Positions 33,634-42,188 of a stretch of DNA of 64,000 nt are shown in pieces; the first letter of the stretch is position 1, and the number at the start of each line of letters is the position of its first letter. The stretch lies in NCBI RefSeq assembly GCF_000772045.1, contig NZ_CP009754.1, positions 1,674,001-1,738,000 of the forward strand. The letters run 5' to 3'. The notes below the pieces were generated by a model. That model was not told the origin of the DNA, searched no databases, and saw only the letters and a list, made by a program, of their open reading frames with translations. This DNA is from Streptomyces sp. CCM_MD2014 (GTDB lineage Bacteria; Actinomycetota; Actinomycetes; Streptomycetales; Streptomycetaceae). The position numbers and the translations under genes are program-made.

Positions 33634-34617
33634 ATGGCAGCGAACGCCGACCACCTGAAGGCCCTGGTGCGCGCGCACGCCTCAGCGGACGACGATCTTT
33701 TCTACAGCGTCGCCTTGCAGGTGGCGGCAAAGTCGGCGCGCCAGGGCCAGGGGAAGTTCGCTGTGGAGCTGAGGGAACTCGTCGAGGCCGCCCGAACAAA
33801 GCAGAGCAGAACTGGTGGCCGCGCTGCCACTCCAGTAGTGCAGCCCCGGGGCGAGCTGTCGAGTCTACTGACCGCGGGCTATCCCGACATCCAGCTCGAC
33901 GACATGACCCTTGACTCGGAACTACGCGCATCGCTGGACCGGGTGCTGCACGAACAGCGGCAACGCGCCCGTCTGGAGCGTTTCGGTTTCACCCCCGTGC
34001 ACCGGATCCTGCTGTCCGGCCCCCCAGGAACCGGCAAGAGCATGACCGCCGCCGCCCTAGCCGGTGAGCTGAAGCTGCCGTTGTTCACCATCCGTCTAGA
34101 CGGGTTGATCAGCCGGTTCATGGGTGAGACTGCGGCCAAGCTCCGCCTGGTCTTCGACGCCGTCGCCCAGACGAGAGCGGTATACCTCTTCGATGAGTTC
34201 GACGCTCTGGGGGCGGAGCGGGCCGCGGGCAACGACGTCGGTGAAGCCCGGAGAATCCTGAACTCGTTCCTGCTGTTCCTGGACGAAGCCCCCTCGGAAA
34301 GCCTGGTCGTGGCGGGTACCAATCATCACCAGCTTCTGGACCGGGCGCTGTTCCGCCGCTTCGACATGATCGCCACCTATGGTCCGCCTACCGCCGAAGA
34401 AGCCGTGCAGGTGATACAGCGACGGCTAGCCGGAATGGACACAGGGACAGTACGGTGGGACGCCGTGACAGACAGTGCATGCGGGTTGAGCCATGCGGAG
34501 CTGGTCAAAGCGGCAGAAGCCGCCGCCAAGCGGGCCATCCTGACCGACCGGGACGTGGTGGACGAACAGCTGCTGCTGGCAGCGCTGGCCGAGCGGCACG
34601 CGTCCCACCATGCCTGA
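33634..34617 (+). CDS. ietA: IetA-like AAA+ ATPase
   Basis: 327 aa from ATG at 33634 (AGGGAAGGGTGAC upstream). An N-terminal helical part is followed by an AAA+ core: Walker A GPPGTGKS (K135), pore-like LISRFMGETAAK, Walker B YLFDEFDAL, sensor VVAGTNHH and arginine finger FRRFDMI. Its last 8 bp overlap the subtilisin-like protease gene. AAA ATPase plus S8 protease pairs are the IetAS system, known as a plasmid-stability determinant in Agrobacterium and later reported as an anti-phage system. The ATPase is thought to control or feed the protease. Confidence 0.85.
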   Translation: MAANADHLKALVRAHASADDDLFYSVALQVAAKSARQGQGKFAVELRELVEAARTKQSRTGGRAATPVVQPRGELSSLLTAGYPDIQLDDMTLDSELRASLDRVLHEQRQRARLERFGFTPVHRILLSGPPGTGKSMTAAALAGELKLPLFTIRLDGLISRFMGETAAKLRLVFDAVAQTRAVYLFDEFDALGAERAAGNDVGEARRILNSFLLFLDEAPSESLVVAGTNHHQLLDRALFRRFDMIATYGPPTAEEAVQVIQRRLAGMDTGTVRWDAVTDSACGLSHAELVKAAEAAAKRAILTDRDVVDEQLLLAALAERHASHHA

Positions 34618-37258
34618 GCCCACCCCTCCCGCGAGAGCGACGCCGCACCTGGTGGTGCCCTGGCGGGCCACGACGCTGACACCGCGCTCCGAGCCTGCTG
34701 GCGGGGGCGGGCCGAGCTTGGTCCGGCGCGAAGACCGCCATGGGCATGTCGCTGCGCTGGTGGGCGGCCTGGAGACGGCCGAACGGGAGTCGGCACAGCT
34801 CGCCCAGGAGATACCCGCCGCCTTCCAGCCGGACGGTTTTGCGGTGCGGATCGAGGCGGCCCCTGACCACCTTCTGGTGCTGGAGCGTCTGGACGGCTCG
34901 GGCCTGACCCTTATGAGCAGCCACCCGCAGACAGACGACGGTCCGCAGGATGCTGTGGTGTGGATCCCCTTCCACAAGGTCGCCTCGTTCACGCAGCGGA
35001 TCAATGCCTTCACCGAAGACACCGACGCAGGTAACCCCAAGCAGGCCCCGCTGGTGGCCAACATGGAGCAGATCCGCCGAGCGCTGCTGGAGCACCTCTG
35101 GCAGGAGCGGCAGGGCCTGCCACCTTTGGACGAGGAGCGATGGTGGGAGCTGTGGTTCGATCCACGGATCTCGCCGACGGATCCGGTCACCGCCTTGAAA
35201 GCGCTGGCCGCCGAGCGACAGTGGCGCATCAGCGAACGGGCGATCCATGTGGGCGAGCGTCTCGTCGCGCATGTCGCGACGACCGGCGAAGAGCTAACGG
35301 TGCTGCTGGCTACGAACGCCTGTCCTGCCGAGATCCGCAGGCCGACCTTCGCCGAGGGCCTGTACGCCGTCGACCGCGCGTTTCGCGTGGACCTCGTCGA
35401 AGAGCTCGCCGAGCGCATACAGCCGGCGGATCCACAGGCCCCAGCGGTGTGCATCCTGGACACGGGCATAGCCCAGGAGCACGCGCTACTCAAGCCCGCG
35501 CTGCACGAGCGCGCCTACACAGTACTGCCGGGCAGTACGCCGGCCGATCGCACCGGGCACGGTACACAGATGGCCGGACTCGCTCTCTTCGGTGACTTCG
35601 CTGCCGCACTTGAGTCAAACGGCCCGGTAGTTCTCGGCCACGGCCTGGAGTCCGTGAAGATTCTTGACGACAACCACACACCGGCCACGTCCCCACGGAC
35701 CTGCGCCGAGACCACCGCGAACGCAGTAGCGACCGCCGAGATCGGCAACGGGGGTCCCATTCCGTCCGGCCGGGTCTTCTCCATGGCTGTCACCCGGCAG
35801 TCCGGCCACGGTGAGAACGGCGTCGACGGAACGGCGACCTTGTGGTCGGCCACCCTGGACGCTCTAGCGGCTGGTACGGACGTAAACGTGCGGGACGACC
35901 GCATCGAACTCATCGGAGCGCCGGAGCCGGACGCATCACGGCTGATCATCGTCAGCGCCGGCAACATTCGCGGCGCCGTGCCCCAGCAAATGCGCACCGA
36001 GGAGGGGGCACTCGACCCTCTGCTGCTCTCCGACCTGTCGCGCATCGAGGAACCCGCCCAGGCACACAACGTTCTCACCGTCGGCGCCTGCACGCACCTG
36101 GACGCCGTCCCCAACATCCCCGTATTCCGCGGGTACCGACCGCTGGTCGCCCCAGGCAGCCTTTCACCGTTCAGCCGGACCTCGGTGGCACTCACCAACG
36201 CAGCTGTCACCAAGCCCGACATCGTCCTGGAGGGTGGCAACTTGCTCGTCGCCCCGGACGACAGCTACCTGGATGAGCATGAACTGGTAAGCGTGGCGAC
36301 CACCCACCACGATCCCGCGAGGCAGTTGGCCTGGACGAACGCCACGAGCGCCGCCACCGCTCAGGCGGCTGCACTGGCCGCAACGGCGATGAGCGCCTAC
36401 CCCGGACTGCGGCCGGAAGCGGTCCGCGCGCTCCTGGTACACGAAGCCCAGTGGACCCCGGCCATGGTCGAGCAGGGCCTGTTCAAGAGGACCGGAACCC
36501 CCAAACTGGCCAAGGGCGAGATCATGCGGCAGGTGATCCGCCGCTACGGCTGGGGTGTGCCCACCGCCGAGCGCATCCGCAGCAGCGCCGCCAACGCCGT
36601 CACGATGATCGTTCAAGACGCCCTGGTGCCCCTCAAACGACTCAAGGGCGGGCAGGTCCGACTGGCCGAACTCAAGCTCCATGAGCTGCCGTGGCCGCTT
36701 GAACAGTTGCGTGAACTGGCCGACACACCCGTGGACCTGCGCGTGACCCTCGCGTACATGATCGAACCCAACCCCGGCCGGCGCGGCATGCTCGGCCGCT
36801 ACAGCTACGCCTCACACGGCCTTCGCTTCGCCATCAAGGGCCCCACCGAGTCCAGTGACGCCTTCCAACGCAGACTGGCCGAACATGCCGAACACGAGAG
36901 CGACGGACTCGGCAACCCGAAGGCATTCGAGTCTGACATACGCTGGCTGGTCGGCCCCCGGTTCCGCAACCTCGGCTCCCTGCATGCGGATATCTGGCGC
37001 GGAACAGCCACCGAACTCGCCGACTGTGGCGCCCTCGCGGTCTATCCCGTCGGCGGTTGGTGGAAGGCAAACAAACGGAGCGACCGGATCGGCCTGCCCG
37101 TCAGCTACGCCCTTCTGATCTCACTGCGCACCCCAGAGGTCACCACAGACCTGTACACCCCTATTGCTACTCAGCTCGGCGTGCCCATCGAGGTCGCCCC
37201 GGCCATCCAAACTGAAACCACCGACGGCATCCCAATTCAGATGGAGTTCGGTTGGTGA
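34610..37258 (+). CDS. ietS: IetS-like subtilisin (S8) serine protease
   Basis: 882 aa. A 270-residue N-terminal region (VLERLDGSGLTLMSS..., no signal peptide, so cytoplasmic) precedes the S8 domain with the triad in order: D284 (CILDTGIAQEH), H317 (GHGTQMAG), S580 (NATSAATAQAA). The oxyanion-side motif IVSAGNIRG lies between. A 250-residue C-terminal region (TLAYMIEPNPGRRG) follows, probably substrate binding. The long length and partner ATPase fit IetS. The start overlaps ietA by 8 bp. Acts as a toxin/effector protease in the known system; its targets are unknown. Confidence 0.85.
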   Translation: MPEPTPPARATPHLVVPWRATTLTPRSEPAGGGGPSLVRREDRHGHVAALVGGLETAERESAQLAQEIPAAFQPDGFAVRIEAAPDHLLVLERLDGSGLTLMSSHPQTDDGPQDAVVWIPFHKVASFTQRINAFTEDTDAGNPKQAPLVANMEQIRRALLEHLWQERQGLPPLDEERWWELWFDPRISPTDPVTALKALAAERQWRISERAIHVGERLVAHVATTGEELTVLLATNACPAEIRRPTFAEGLYAVDRAFRVDLVEELAERIQPADPQAPAVCILDTGIAQEHALLKPALHERAYTVLPGSTPADRTGHGTQMAGLALFGDFAAALESNGPVVLGHGLESVKILDDNHTPATSPRTCAETTANAVATAEIGNGGPIPSGRVFSMAVTRQSGHGENGVDGTATLWSATLDALAAGTDVNVRDDRIELIGAPEPDASRLIIVSAGNIRGAVPQQMRTEEGALDPLLLSDLSRIEEPAQAHNVLTVGACTHLDAVPNIPVFRGYRPLVAPGSLSPFSRTSVALTNAAVTKPDIVLEGGNLLVAPDDSYLDEHELVSVATTHHDPARQLAWTNATSAATAQAAALAATAMSAYPGLRPEAVRALLVHEAQWTPAMVEQGLFKRTGTPKLAKGEIMRQVIRRYGWGVPTAERIRSSAANAVTMIVQDALVPLKRLKGGQVRLAELKLHELPWPLEQLRELADTPVDLRVTLAYMIEPNPGRRGMLGRYSYASHGLRFAIKGPTESSDAFQRRLAEHAEHESDGLGNPKAFESDIRWLVGPRFRNLGSLHADIWRGTATELADCGALAVYPVGGWWKANKRSDRIGLPVSYALLISLRTPEVTTDLYTPIATQLGVPIEVAPAIQTETTDGIPIQMEFGW

Positions 37259-37534
37259 GTCATCCGGGCTGGCCTGTGAGTCCGACAGCAGGCGCGAACT
37301 TGTCGTAGCAGACCGTCCGAGTTCCACCGCTAATACCGCCGAGCCGCAGCCTGGCACGAGTCGCGAGCTCCGACCCGGCCGCCGAGGCGCTGGAAACAGG
37401 CGTGTTCGCGTTGCATCCCGGCCGACTGATGCCGTCCGTCGCAGTGCTGAGGAGTATCGCGATGTCCTGAACGCTGGCCGCTCCGCCCAGCGTTGTGCTT
37501 CACACCATTAGACGGGGCCTCTATTGGGATGCGG

Positions 37535-37583
37535 GGCAACATAGCTCCGAATCGCCGGTTAGCCAAACCGGCAATGGCGCGGA
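37535..37583 (+). repeat. 49-bp repeat, copy 2
   Basis: Matches 4315-4363 with two differences; the hairpin GCCGGTT-AGCCA-AACCGGC is at 37554-37572. It lies 276 bp after ietS in a 409-bp stretch without other genes, and 85 bp before an excisionase-like gene. The interval between copies is 33.2 kb. Confidence 0.8.
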
Positions 37584-37667
37584 TTCTTGGTGGTAGCCGC
37601 GACCACCCGCGGCGGGGGCCCTCCGTACACACGGACGACACCCGCCGCCAAGACCGAAGAAGCTGGA

Positions 37668-37943
37668 ATGCCCACGGAGATCGACGGGACACTGAGTCCT
37701 CGCTACAGCCCTACCTACATCAGCGCCACCTGGGACGGAACGGGAAGCGTGGAGGATGCATCAAGGGCGCTAGGATTCTCACGAGCAAAGGGCTACGAGC
37801 TGGTCCGCAGCGGACGCTTTCCGTGCCGCGTGCTACGCATCGGCCGTAAGACGCGCGTCGTCACGGCGTCCCTGCTCCGTGTGCTCGAGAGCGGAAATCC
37901 GGAGTACAACGACGCCCGCAGCGGGTGCCACCCGACGCACTAG
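37668..37943 (+). CDS. Small excisionase-like HTH DNA-binding protein
   Basis: 91 aa from ATG at 37668. SVEDASRALGFSRAKGYELVRSGRFPCRVLRIGRKTRVV is a winged MerR/AlpA-type HTH of the HTH_17 kind, as in Xis proteins that precede tyrosine integrases in Streptomyces integrative elements. No integrase follows; a hairpin, a pcaD stump and an IS110 element do. Probably the last remnant of an integration module. Confidence 0.78.
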   Translation: MPTEIDGTLSPRYSPTYISATWDGTGSVEDASRALGFSRAKGYELVRSGRFPCRVLRIGRKTRVVTASLLRVLESGNPEYNDARSGCHPTH

Positions 37944-37950
37944 ACAAGTC

Positions 37951-37990
37951 ACGACGAGGTCCCGCCGGATCCCCGGTGGGGCCTCGTCGT
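37951..37990. terminator. Hairpin after the HTH gene
   Basis: ACGACGAGG pairs with CCTCGTCGT, with further pairing (CCC/GGG, CCGG) inside, 8 bp after the HTH stop. It is followed by two TGTCAC boxes (about 37998-38016) such as flank integrase genes as arm sites. Confidence 0.65.
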
Positions 37991-38117
37991 CTCACGTCGC
38001 TGTCACGCGTCTGTCACCAACTACACCGACGTCTTCGGACCGCAAGGCCCTGACCTGCTGTTACGCACACACCGTGGACTGACGTGGACGCCCACGGACA
38101 GTCTCTACAACCTGTGC

Positions 38118-38212
38118 CACGTGGTACCCAGTGAGGGACCCAGGATCAGGACCGGGGCGTCTTCTGGCCCGTCAAAGCGGTATTGCAGGGTGTTCGGTGG
38201 TGTCTCACTCAC
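38118..38212 (-). pseudogene. pcaD: Truncated pcaD (3-oxoadipate enol-lactonase), N-terminal stump
   Basis: From GTG at 38212 the frame reads SETPPNTLQYRFDGPEDA then PVLILGPSLGTTWH, the conserved N-terminus of Streptomyces PcaD/PcaL enol-lactonases (beta-ketoadipate pathway). Similarity stops abruptly after TWH at about 38118, where the reading ends RL and stop. The other 90 percent of the gene is absent. The break marks an insertion or deletion edge, probably of the island. The IS110 element begins only about 30 bp upstream of its start. Confidence 0.72.
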
Positions 38213-38240
38213 GCCCCAGACCCTCTCACGTCTCACGGAC

Positions 38241-39448
38241 GCCCCTATAACGCAGGGGTGTGGGAAACCGGTCTGACCAGGTTGAAGACCTCTCGGGCTG
38301 TATATCGCTTGAGGCATCGGACGATCTCACGTCGGGTCTTGCCCTCCTGGGTGCGGCGTTCGTAATACGCCTGGGTGCGCGGGTCGTGGCGCAGGCGGGT
38401 GAAGACAATGCGGTGCAGGGCGGCGTTGGCCTGCCGGTCGCCGCCGTAGTTGAGCCGGCGCGTTCTCCGACGCCCGGAGGAGTACTCGATGGGGCTGACT
38501 CCGCAAAGGGCAGCAAAGGACGCCTCCGTGTTCAGCCGCTCGGGATTGTCCCCCATAGTGATCAGGAGAGTGACGGCGCTGTCCGGACCGATGCCTACCG
38601 GCACGAGCAGCTGTGGAGCGTGACGTTCGACGAGCCGGGTCAGGCGTTGGTTGAGCTCATTGATCTGTCCGGTGAGCTGTTCGATGCGTTCGGCGAGCAT
38701 GCGCAGCGTCATGTGGGTGGCCTGGGCCACCGCGTCCTCGTCTCCCCCACCACCATCGTGCGGGCCGAGGCGCGCACAGGTGCGGAACAGCTCGGCGTTG
38801 CCGAGGCTCGACATGCGTTCCCGCAGGGCGGGGTCGGCGATGACCAGGACGGCCTTGAGCTGGTTGATCGCCTGGGTGCGGGCCTTGACCGCGGAGTCCT
38901 TGGCGAGTTTGTAGATCCGGGCGCTGTGCACCGGACCGTCGCCGGATTTCGCCCGAGCTCGGGCGCGACCGCTGAGCACGGCTCGCGCTGCGGCCTGGGC
39001 ATCGAGCGGGTCCGACTTGCCGAGCAGCCGGCGGGCCGAGCGGTCGGGCCGGTTCACTTCGAACACCTGAATCTGCTGAGCGAGCAGATAACGGGACAGG
39101 CCCGCGCCGAAGGTGCCGGTGCCCTCCACGCCGGCCTGGCGCACCGTCCCCCGCTTGCGGGCCCAGACAAGCAGTTGTCGGTAGCCGGCCGCAGTCGCGG
39201 GAAAGGACTCGGTTCCCAGGACCTTCCCGAGCGGGGAGATCACGGCGGCGACATGCACCTCGCCGTGCGTGTCCACGCCCAGGACGACCTCGCGCCGACC
39301 GAGAGGATCCGTGCTCGAGGAGGTGCTGCATTGTCGGGTCTTCATGGTGGTCGTCCTCCCACGTGATGACGTGCTGGCTGGGCGGATGGCACCGGCCTGC
39401 TCGGGCGGTCTGAACCGTGATGGCGCCTGATCGTGGCAAGGCCCCTAT
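38241..39448 (-). mobile_element. IS110-family insertion sequence (approximate limits)
   Basis: Limits are taken from an 8-bp direct repeat GCCCCTAT at 38241-38248 and 39441-39448, flanking the transposase gene closely. IS110 elements lack terminal inverted repeats and share a short core at both ends. A similar sequence, GGCCTCTATTGGGA, occurs at 37516 and matches the left junction (39440, GGCCCCTATTGGGA) at 13 of 14 bases, so it may be a preferred target. True ends need comparison with an empty site. Confidence 0.55.
38245..39345 (-). CDS. IS110-family transposase (DEDD/serine recombinase)
   Basis: 366 aa, apparently intact; RBS GGGAGGA before ATG at 39345. The N-terminal RuvC-like domain has D25 (LGVDTHGE), E74 (GVEGTGTFG), D112 and D115 (KSDPLDAQAAA). 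The C-terminal Tnp_20 domain has PVGIGPDSAVTLL and CGVSPIEYSSGRRRTRR with the candidate catalytic Ser. In this family target choice uses a bridge RNA from a non-coding end; the upstream 95 bp (39346-39440) is the candidate region. Confidence 0.93.
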   Translation of the reverse strand: MKTRQCSTSSSTDPLGRREVVLGVDTHGEVHVAAVISPLGKVLGTESFPATAAGYRQLLVWARKRGTVRQAGVEGTGTFGAGLSRYLLAQQIQVFEVNRPDRSARRLLGKSDPLDAQAAARAVLSGRARARAKSGDGPVHSARIYKLAKDSAVKARTQAINQLKAVLVIADPALRERMSSLGNAELFRTCARLGPHDGGGGDEDAVAQATHMTLRMLAERIEQLTGQINELNQRLTRLVERHAPQLLVPVGIGPDSAVTLLITMGDNPERLNTEASFAALCGVSPIEYSSGRRRTRRLNYGGDRQANAALHRIVFTRLRHDPRTQAYYERRTQEGKTRREIVRCLKRYTAREVFNLVRPVSHTPAL

Positions 39449-39972
39449 TGGGACACGCCCTGTGGCTCGGTGGCAGGCAGCATCCCGCGACGACAGTCGA
39501 CAGGTCCGTGACTGGACACTTCGGTCATAGATCTCACGAGTCAGACCCCGTCCGGGATGTCGCTGCACAACCGTCCCATCGAACCCGGCACAGCGGCATG
39601 ACTCGATCATTGCCGGATGGCTTCGCCCGAACCGATGCTCAATCTGATTAGGCGGATTGACAAGGCGTTGCCTTTCGTCCACTCCTGACCGGTATTGACG
39701 GGGAGGCGTCACGCAAGGAGGTAGTGACCTCACCGGCTACGGCAGCGGCCCCACTCCGTAATCAGCACCCCGATGGGGCCCATTCACCGCAAGGGGGCTC
39801 CTGGTTCTGGATCGACTGCGGACCCACCCACAAAAGGCGTCTGTACCTGTTGCGACCAGGCCGCTGCCCTCGTCTCGAATAGGGCACCGCCATCAGAAGG
39901 CAGCGGCGCCACACTGAGGGTCACGTCCGCTGGAGTGGTGTATCGACGGCCACTCGGTGATCTCGTGCGAGG
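39449..39972. other. Intergenic tract without recognised genes
   Basis: No supported coding region; frames on both strands look non-coding and no IS end beyond the 39441 junction could be fixed. Lower GC patches near 39640-39660. Confidence 0.4.
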
Positions 39973-40110
39973 CTATGCGGTGAGTTCGGTAGGCACGGCC
40001 GGGTCGTCGGTTTCTGACTCGATCGGGCCAGGACCGCACCGACGAGCCGGATGACGGCGGTGCGGTCGGAGAAGATGCCGACCACGTCGGTGCGGCTGGG
40101 GGCACCTCCC
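39973..40110 (-). pseudogene. C-terminal remnant of an IS256-family transposase
   Basis: The minus strand reads VVGIFSDRTAVIRLVGAVLA (about 40026-40085), a hallmark near the C-terminus of actinomycete IS256 transposases, then in another frame ETDDPAVPTELTA and a stop at 39973. A frameshift separates the two pieces and everything upstream is missing. Confidence 0.65.
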
Positions 40111-40249
40111 GCGGCGCAGCCGTGGGGGAGGATCTCCTCGTGTGCCGTTCCTGCGGGTTGTTCAACCAGATCTGTCGCTAGATCTGAAGGCCAGCAGGTC
40201 GTGCCGGGCGGCGCCCAAGTACGCACCCAAGGGCGATCCGGTCCAGGTC

Positions 40250-40465
40250 GAGGACCACCACTTATCTGCGCAAGTTGTGCACTATGGACATCCTCGCGAG
40301 GCGTTGGGCGACGTCCGCAGATCCTCGATCGGCAACACGGTCCGCGAGATCCGCCCCCTGCTCGCCGAAGCCGGACTCCTCCCGTCCCCGGCCAGTACCC
40401 GCTACCGATCCGCCGCTGATCTCCTCACCGCAGCACAAAACGAAGGCGCCACCCCGACAGGTTGA
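40250..40465 (+). pseudogene. N-terminal remnant of another transposase
   Basis: The plus strand reads TYLRKLCTMDILAR in one frame and, after a shift, SIGNTVREIRPLLAEAGLL followed by STRYRSAADLLTA and a stop. This matches the HTH part of a Streptomyces transposase type with YLRKLCT...IGN..REVRPLL. The catalytic domain is absent. Family not assigned with certainty. Confidence 0.5.
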
Positions 40466-40856
40466 TTCCTTACGGCTTCAGTGGGTGCGGCAGCGCTGTC
40501 AGGAGGCGCCAGGCAGGACCGCGTCGATCGCGTCCACCAGGCCGGCACGGGCGCTGGAGGCGACGAGTTGGACGCCGGACAGGCTGCGGGTGATCGTGCT
40601 GCCGCGGCCCGGATGTGGTGGGCATGATGAGACGGCCGGTTCGGCTGCTGCGCCCTCCTCCGCGGCCAGGTCCGCTTTGAGTGCCGCAATTCCTCGCCTG
40701 GTACGCCGATGGCACGGCCCTACTGGCCGACTGCCCAGCTGCCCGGATGCCAGCCGGCCGAGAGCATGCCGACGGCACCGGAAAGGTGCCTCGCACGCGG
40801 TCCGCTGACGAAGCCCGAGCGCATGGCATGTCAGTGGCAGGTGTGAGGATGACGGT
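40466..40856. other. Intergenic tract
   Basis: No gene supported. A minus-strand reading ending SGVQLVASSARAGLVDAIDAVL and stop at 40499 could be a gene tail but matches nothing I recognise. Confidence 0.3.
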
Positions 40857-41795
40857 ATGTCATACACAGACGAGTTCCGGACTTTCGCCCGTGAACACGG
40901 CGTCTCCGACGACGCCATCACCCGCATCATGTGGTGCATGCAGCCGTCCGTACACCTGGACATGGTCGATCCGGCGGCTGTCGGCCCTCACGACATCGTG
41001 GTCGGTCACACCGGCGGCCTGCCCGAGCTGCCCACCAGTGTTCCCTGGGAGGGCGGGGAAGTCTATGTCGCCGGCCTGGACCTGGCCGCGATACCGGAGC
41101 AGCCCTTGTCCCTCAATTTTCCCCGTGAGGGACACCTGTTGTTCTTCACGAATGTCGGCTACGAGGACGACGAGTCCGCACCGGTGGTGTACGTACCGCC
41201 AGGCACCGAGACGACCGTACGACCCGCACCCGCGGGCGTCTCGGTCATTGCCCCGTACAACACGTGGACGACACAGGTCCTTAAGCGCCGGACACTGGTC
41301 TACCGCCCCGGTACATCATGGGACTCCCTGGGCTGGGCATGGGCTCCCGAGCACCAGTACGACCATCCCCGGGCTTTGATGCCTGACCTCGATGACGTCC
41401 ACGAGGACGACAGGGAGACGCTCCGTCCGCTTCTGGAGGCGATCACGGAGTACGCCGAGCGAGTCGGGAGTATCCCCTTCGTGCATCGGACCTGCACCCT
41501 GCGGGGGGAGTTTTTGAGTCCTCGGGACTACTGGTGCCAGTACGGCAGGGAGTTCTTGGAGCGGTGCGAAGAAGCTGTGGTCACGCTGAGGGATACCCCG
41601 GAGAGGTTCGACGAGCTGTATGCCGAGGGTCTGGAGAAAGCGTGGTGGAAGGAGGGCGGCCCCTGGCTGAACCTCCTGGAGTTCGGCGAGTCCGAGCTGT
41701 TCGACACCGGCGACGGGGAGGTGAGTTGGATCATCCGCCGTGAGGACCTTCTGGCGCAGCGCTTCGACCGCGTCATGCAGTCCTATTACTGCTGA
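40857..41795 (+). CDS. DUF1963 (YwqG-like) family protein, paralogue 1
   Basis: 312 aa; GAGGATGACGG before ATG. Begins EFRTFAREHGVSDDAITRIM, then a DUF1963-type core: PELPTSVPWEGGEVYVAGLDLAAIP, NFPREGHLLFFTNVG, VVYVPPGTETTV, and a C-terminal EVSWIIRREDLLAQRFD. Soluble, acidic. Similar over its length to the gene at 42189-43097, which points toward it on the other strand. Family function unknown. Confidence 0.8.
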   Translation: MSYTDEFRTFAREHGVSDDAITRIMWCMQPSVHLDMVDPAAVGPHDIVVGHTGGLPELPTSVPWEGGEVYVAGLDLAAIPEQPLSLNFPREGHLLFFTNVGYEDDESAPVVYVPPGTETTVRPAPAGVSVIAPYNTWTTQVLKRRTLVYRPGTSWDSLGWAWAPEHQYDHPRALMPDLDDVHEDDRETLRPLLEAITEYAERVGSIPFVHRTCTLRGEFLSPRDYWCQYGREFLERCEEAVVTLRDTPERFDELYAEGLEKAWWKEGGPWLNLLEFGESELFDTGDGEVSWIIRREDLLAQRFDRVMQSYYC

Positions 41796-42188
41796 ACATT
41801 CCCTCTTCTCCCTGCGACGCCGGGCGGGTGTCGGAGCCGTGCGCCCAGGTCGGAGGCTCAGTTTGCGCAGCCGACCGACCCGCATCACTGTTCAATCTCG
41901 CCGACTGTCCGACGGCCGCCGTCGAGGCCCTACTCGGCACCGGCGTCCGCGTCGGCGCTGTGCTCATCATCCGCCTGGCGAGCATCGCTGCCGACCGCTC
42001 TTCGACCGCTCTTGGTGCCGGAGCGCGGGGCGGCCGTCGACGGACCGGTGGTTCGTGCGTCGGCCACCCCGGACCGGGAGATGCCGACGGCGGAGCGCGT
42101 CGGCGTAGGTCTGTCCGAACGTGACACACCAGCGACGGACCGTCTCATGCGAGGCGATCGCGCGGGGCGTGTGCGCGAGCCGCCGGGG
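41796..42188. other. Gap between convergent DUF1963 paralogues
   Basis: 393 bp without a recognisable gene or clean terminator hairpin; several short frames are low complexity. Confidence 0.35.

Noticed and set aside
41930..42148. Possible transposase remnant in the DUF1963 gap
   Set aside because: No motif could be tied to a transposase family; short Arg-rich frames only.
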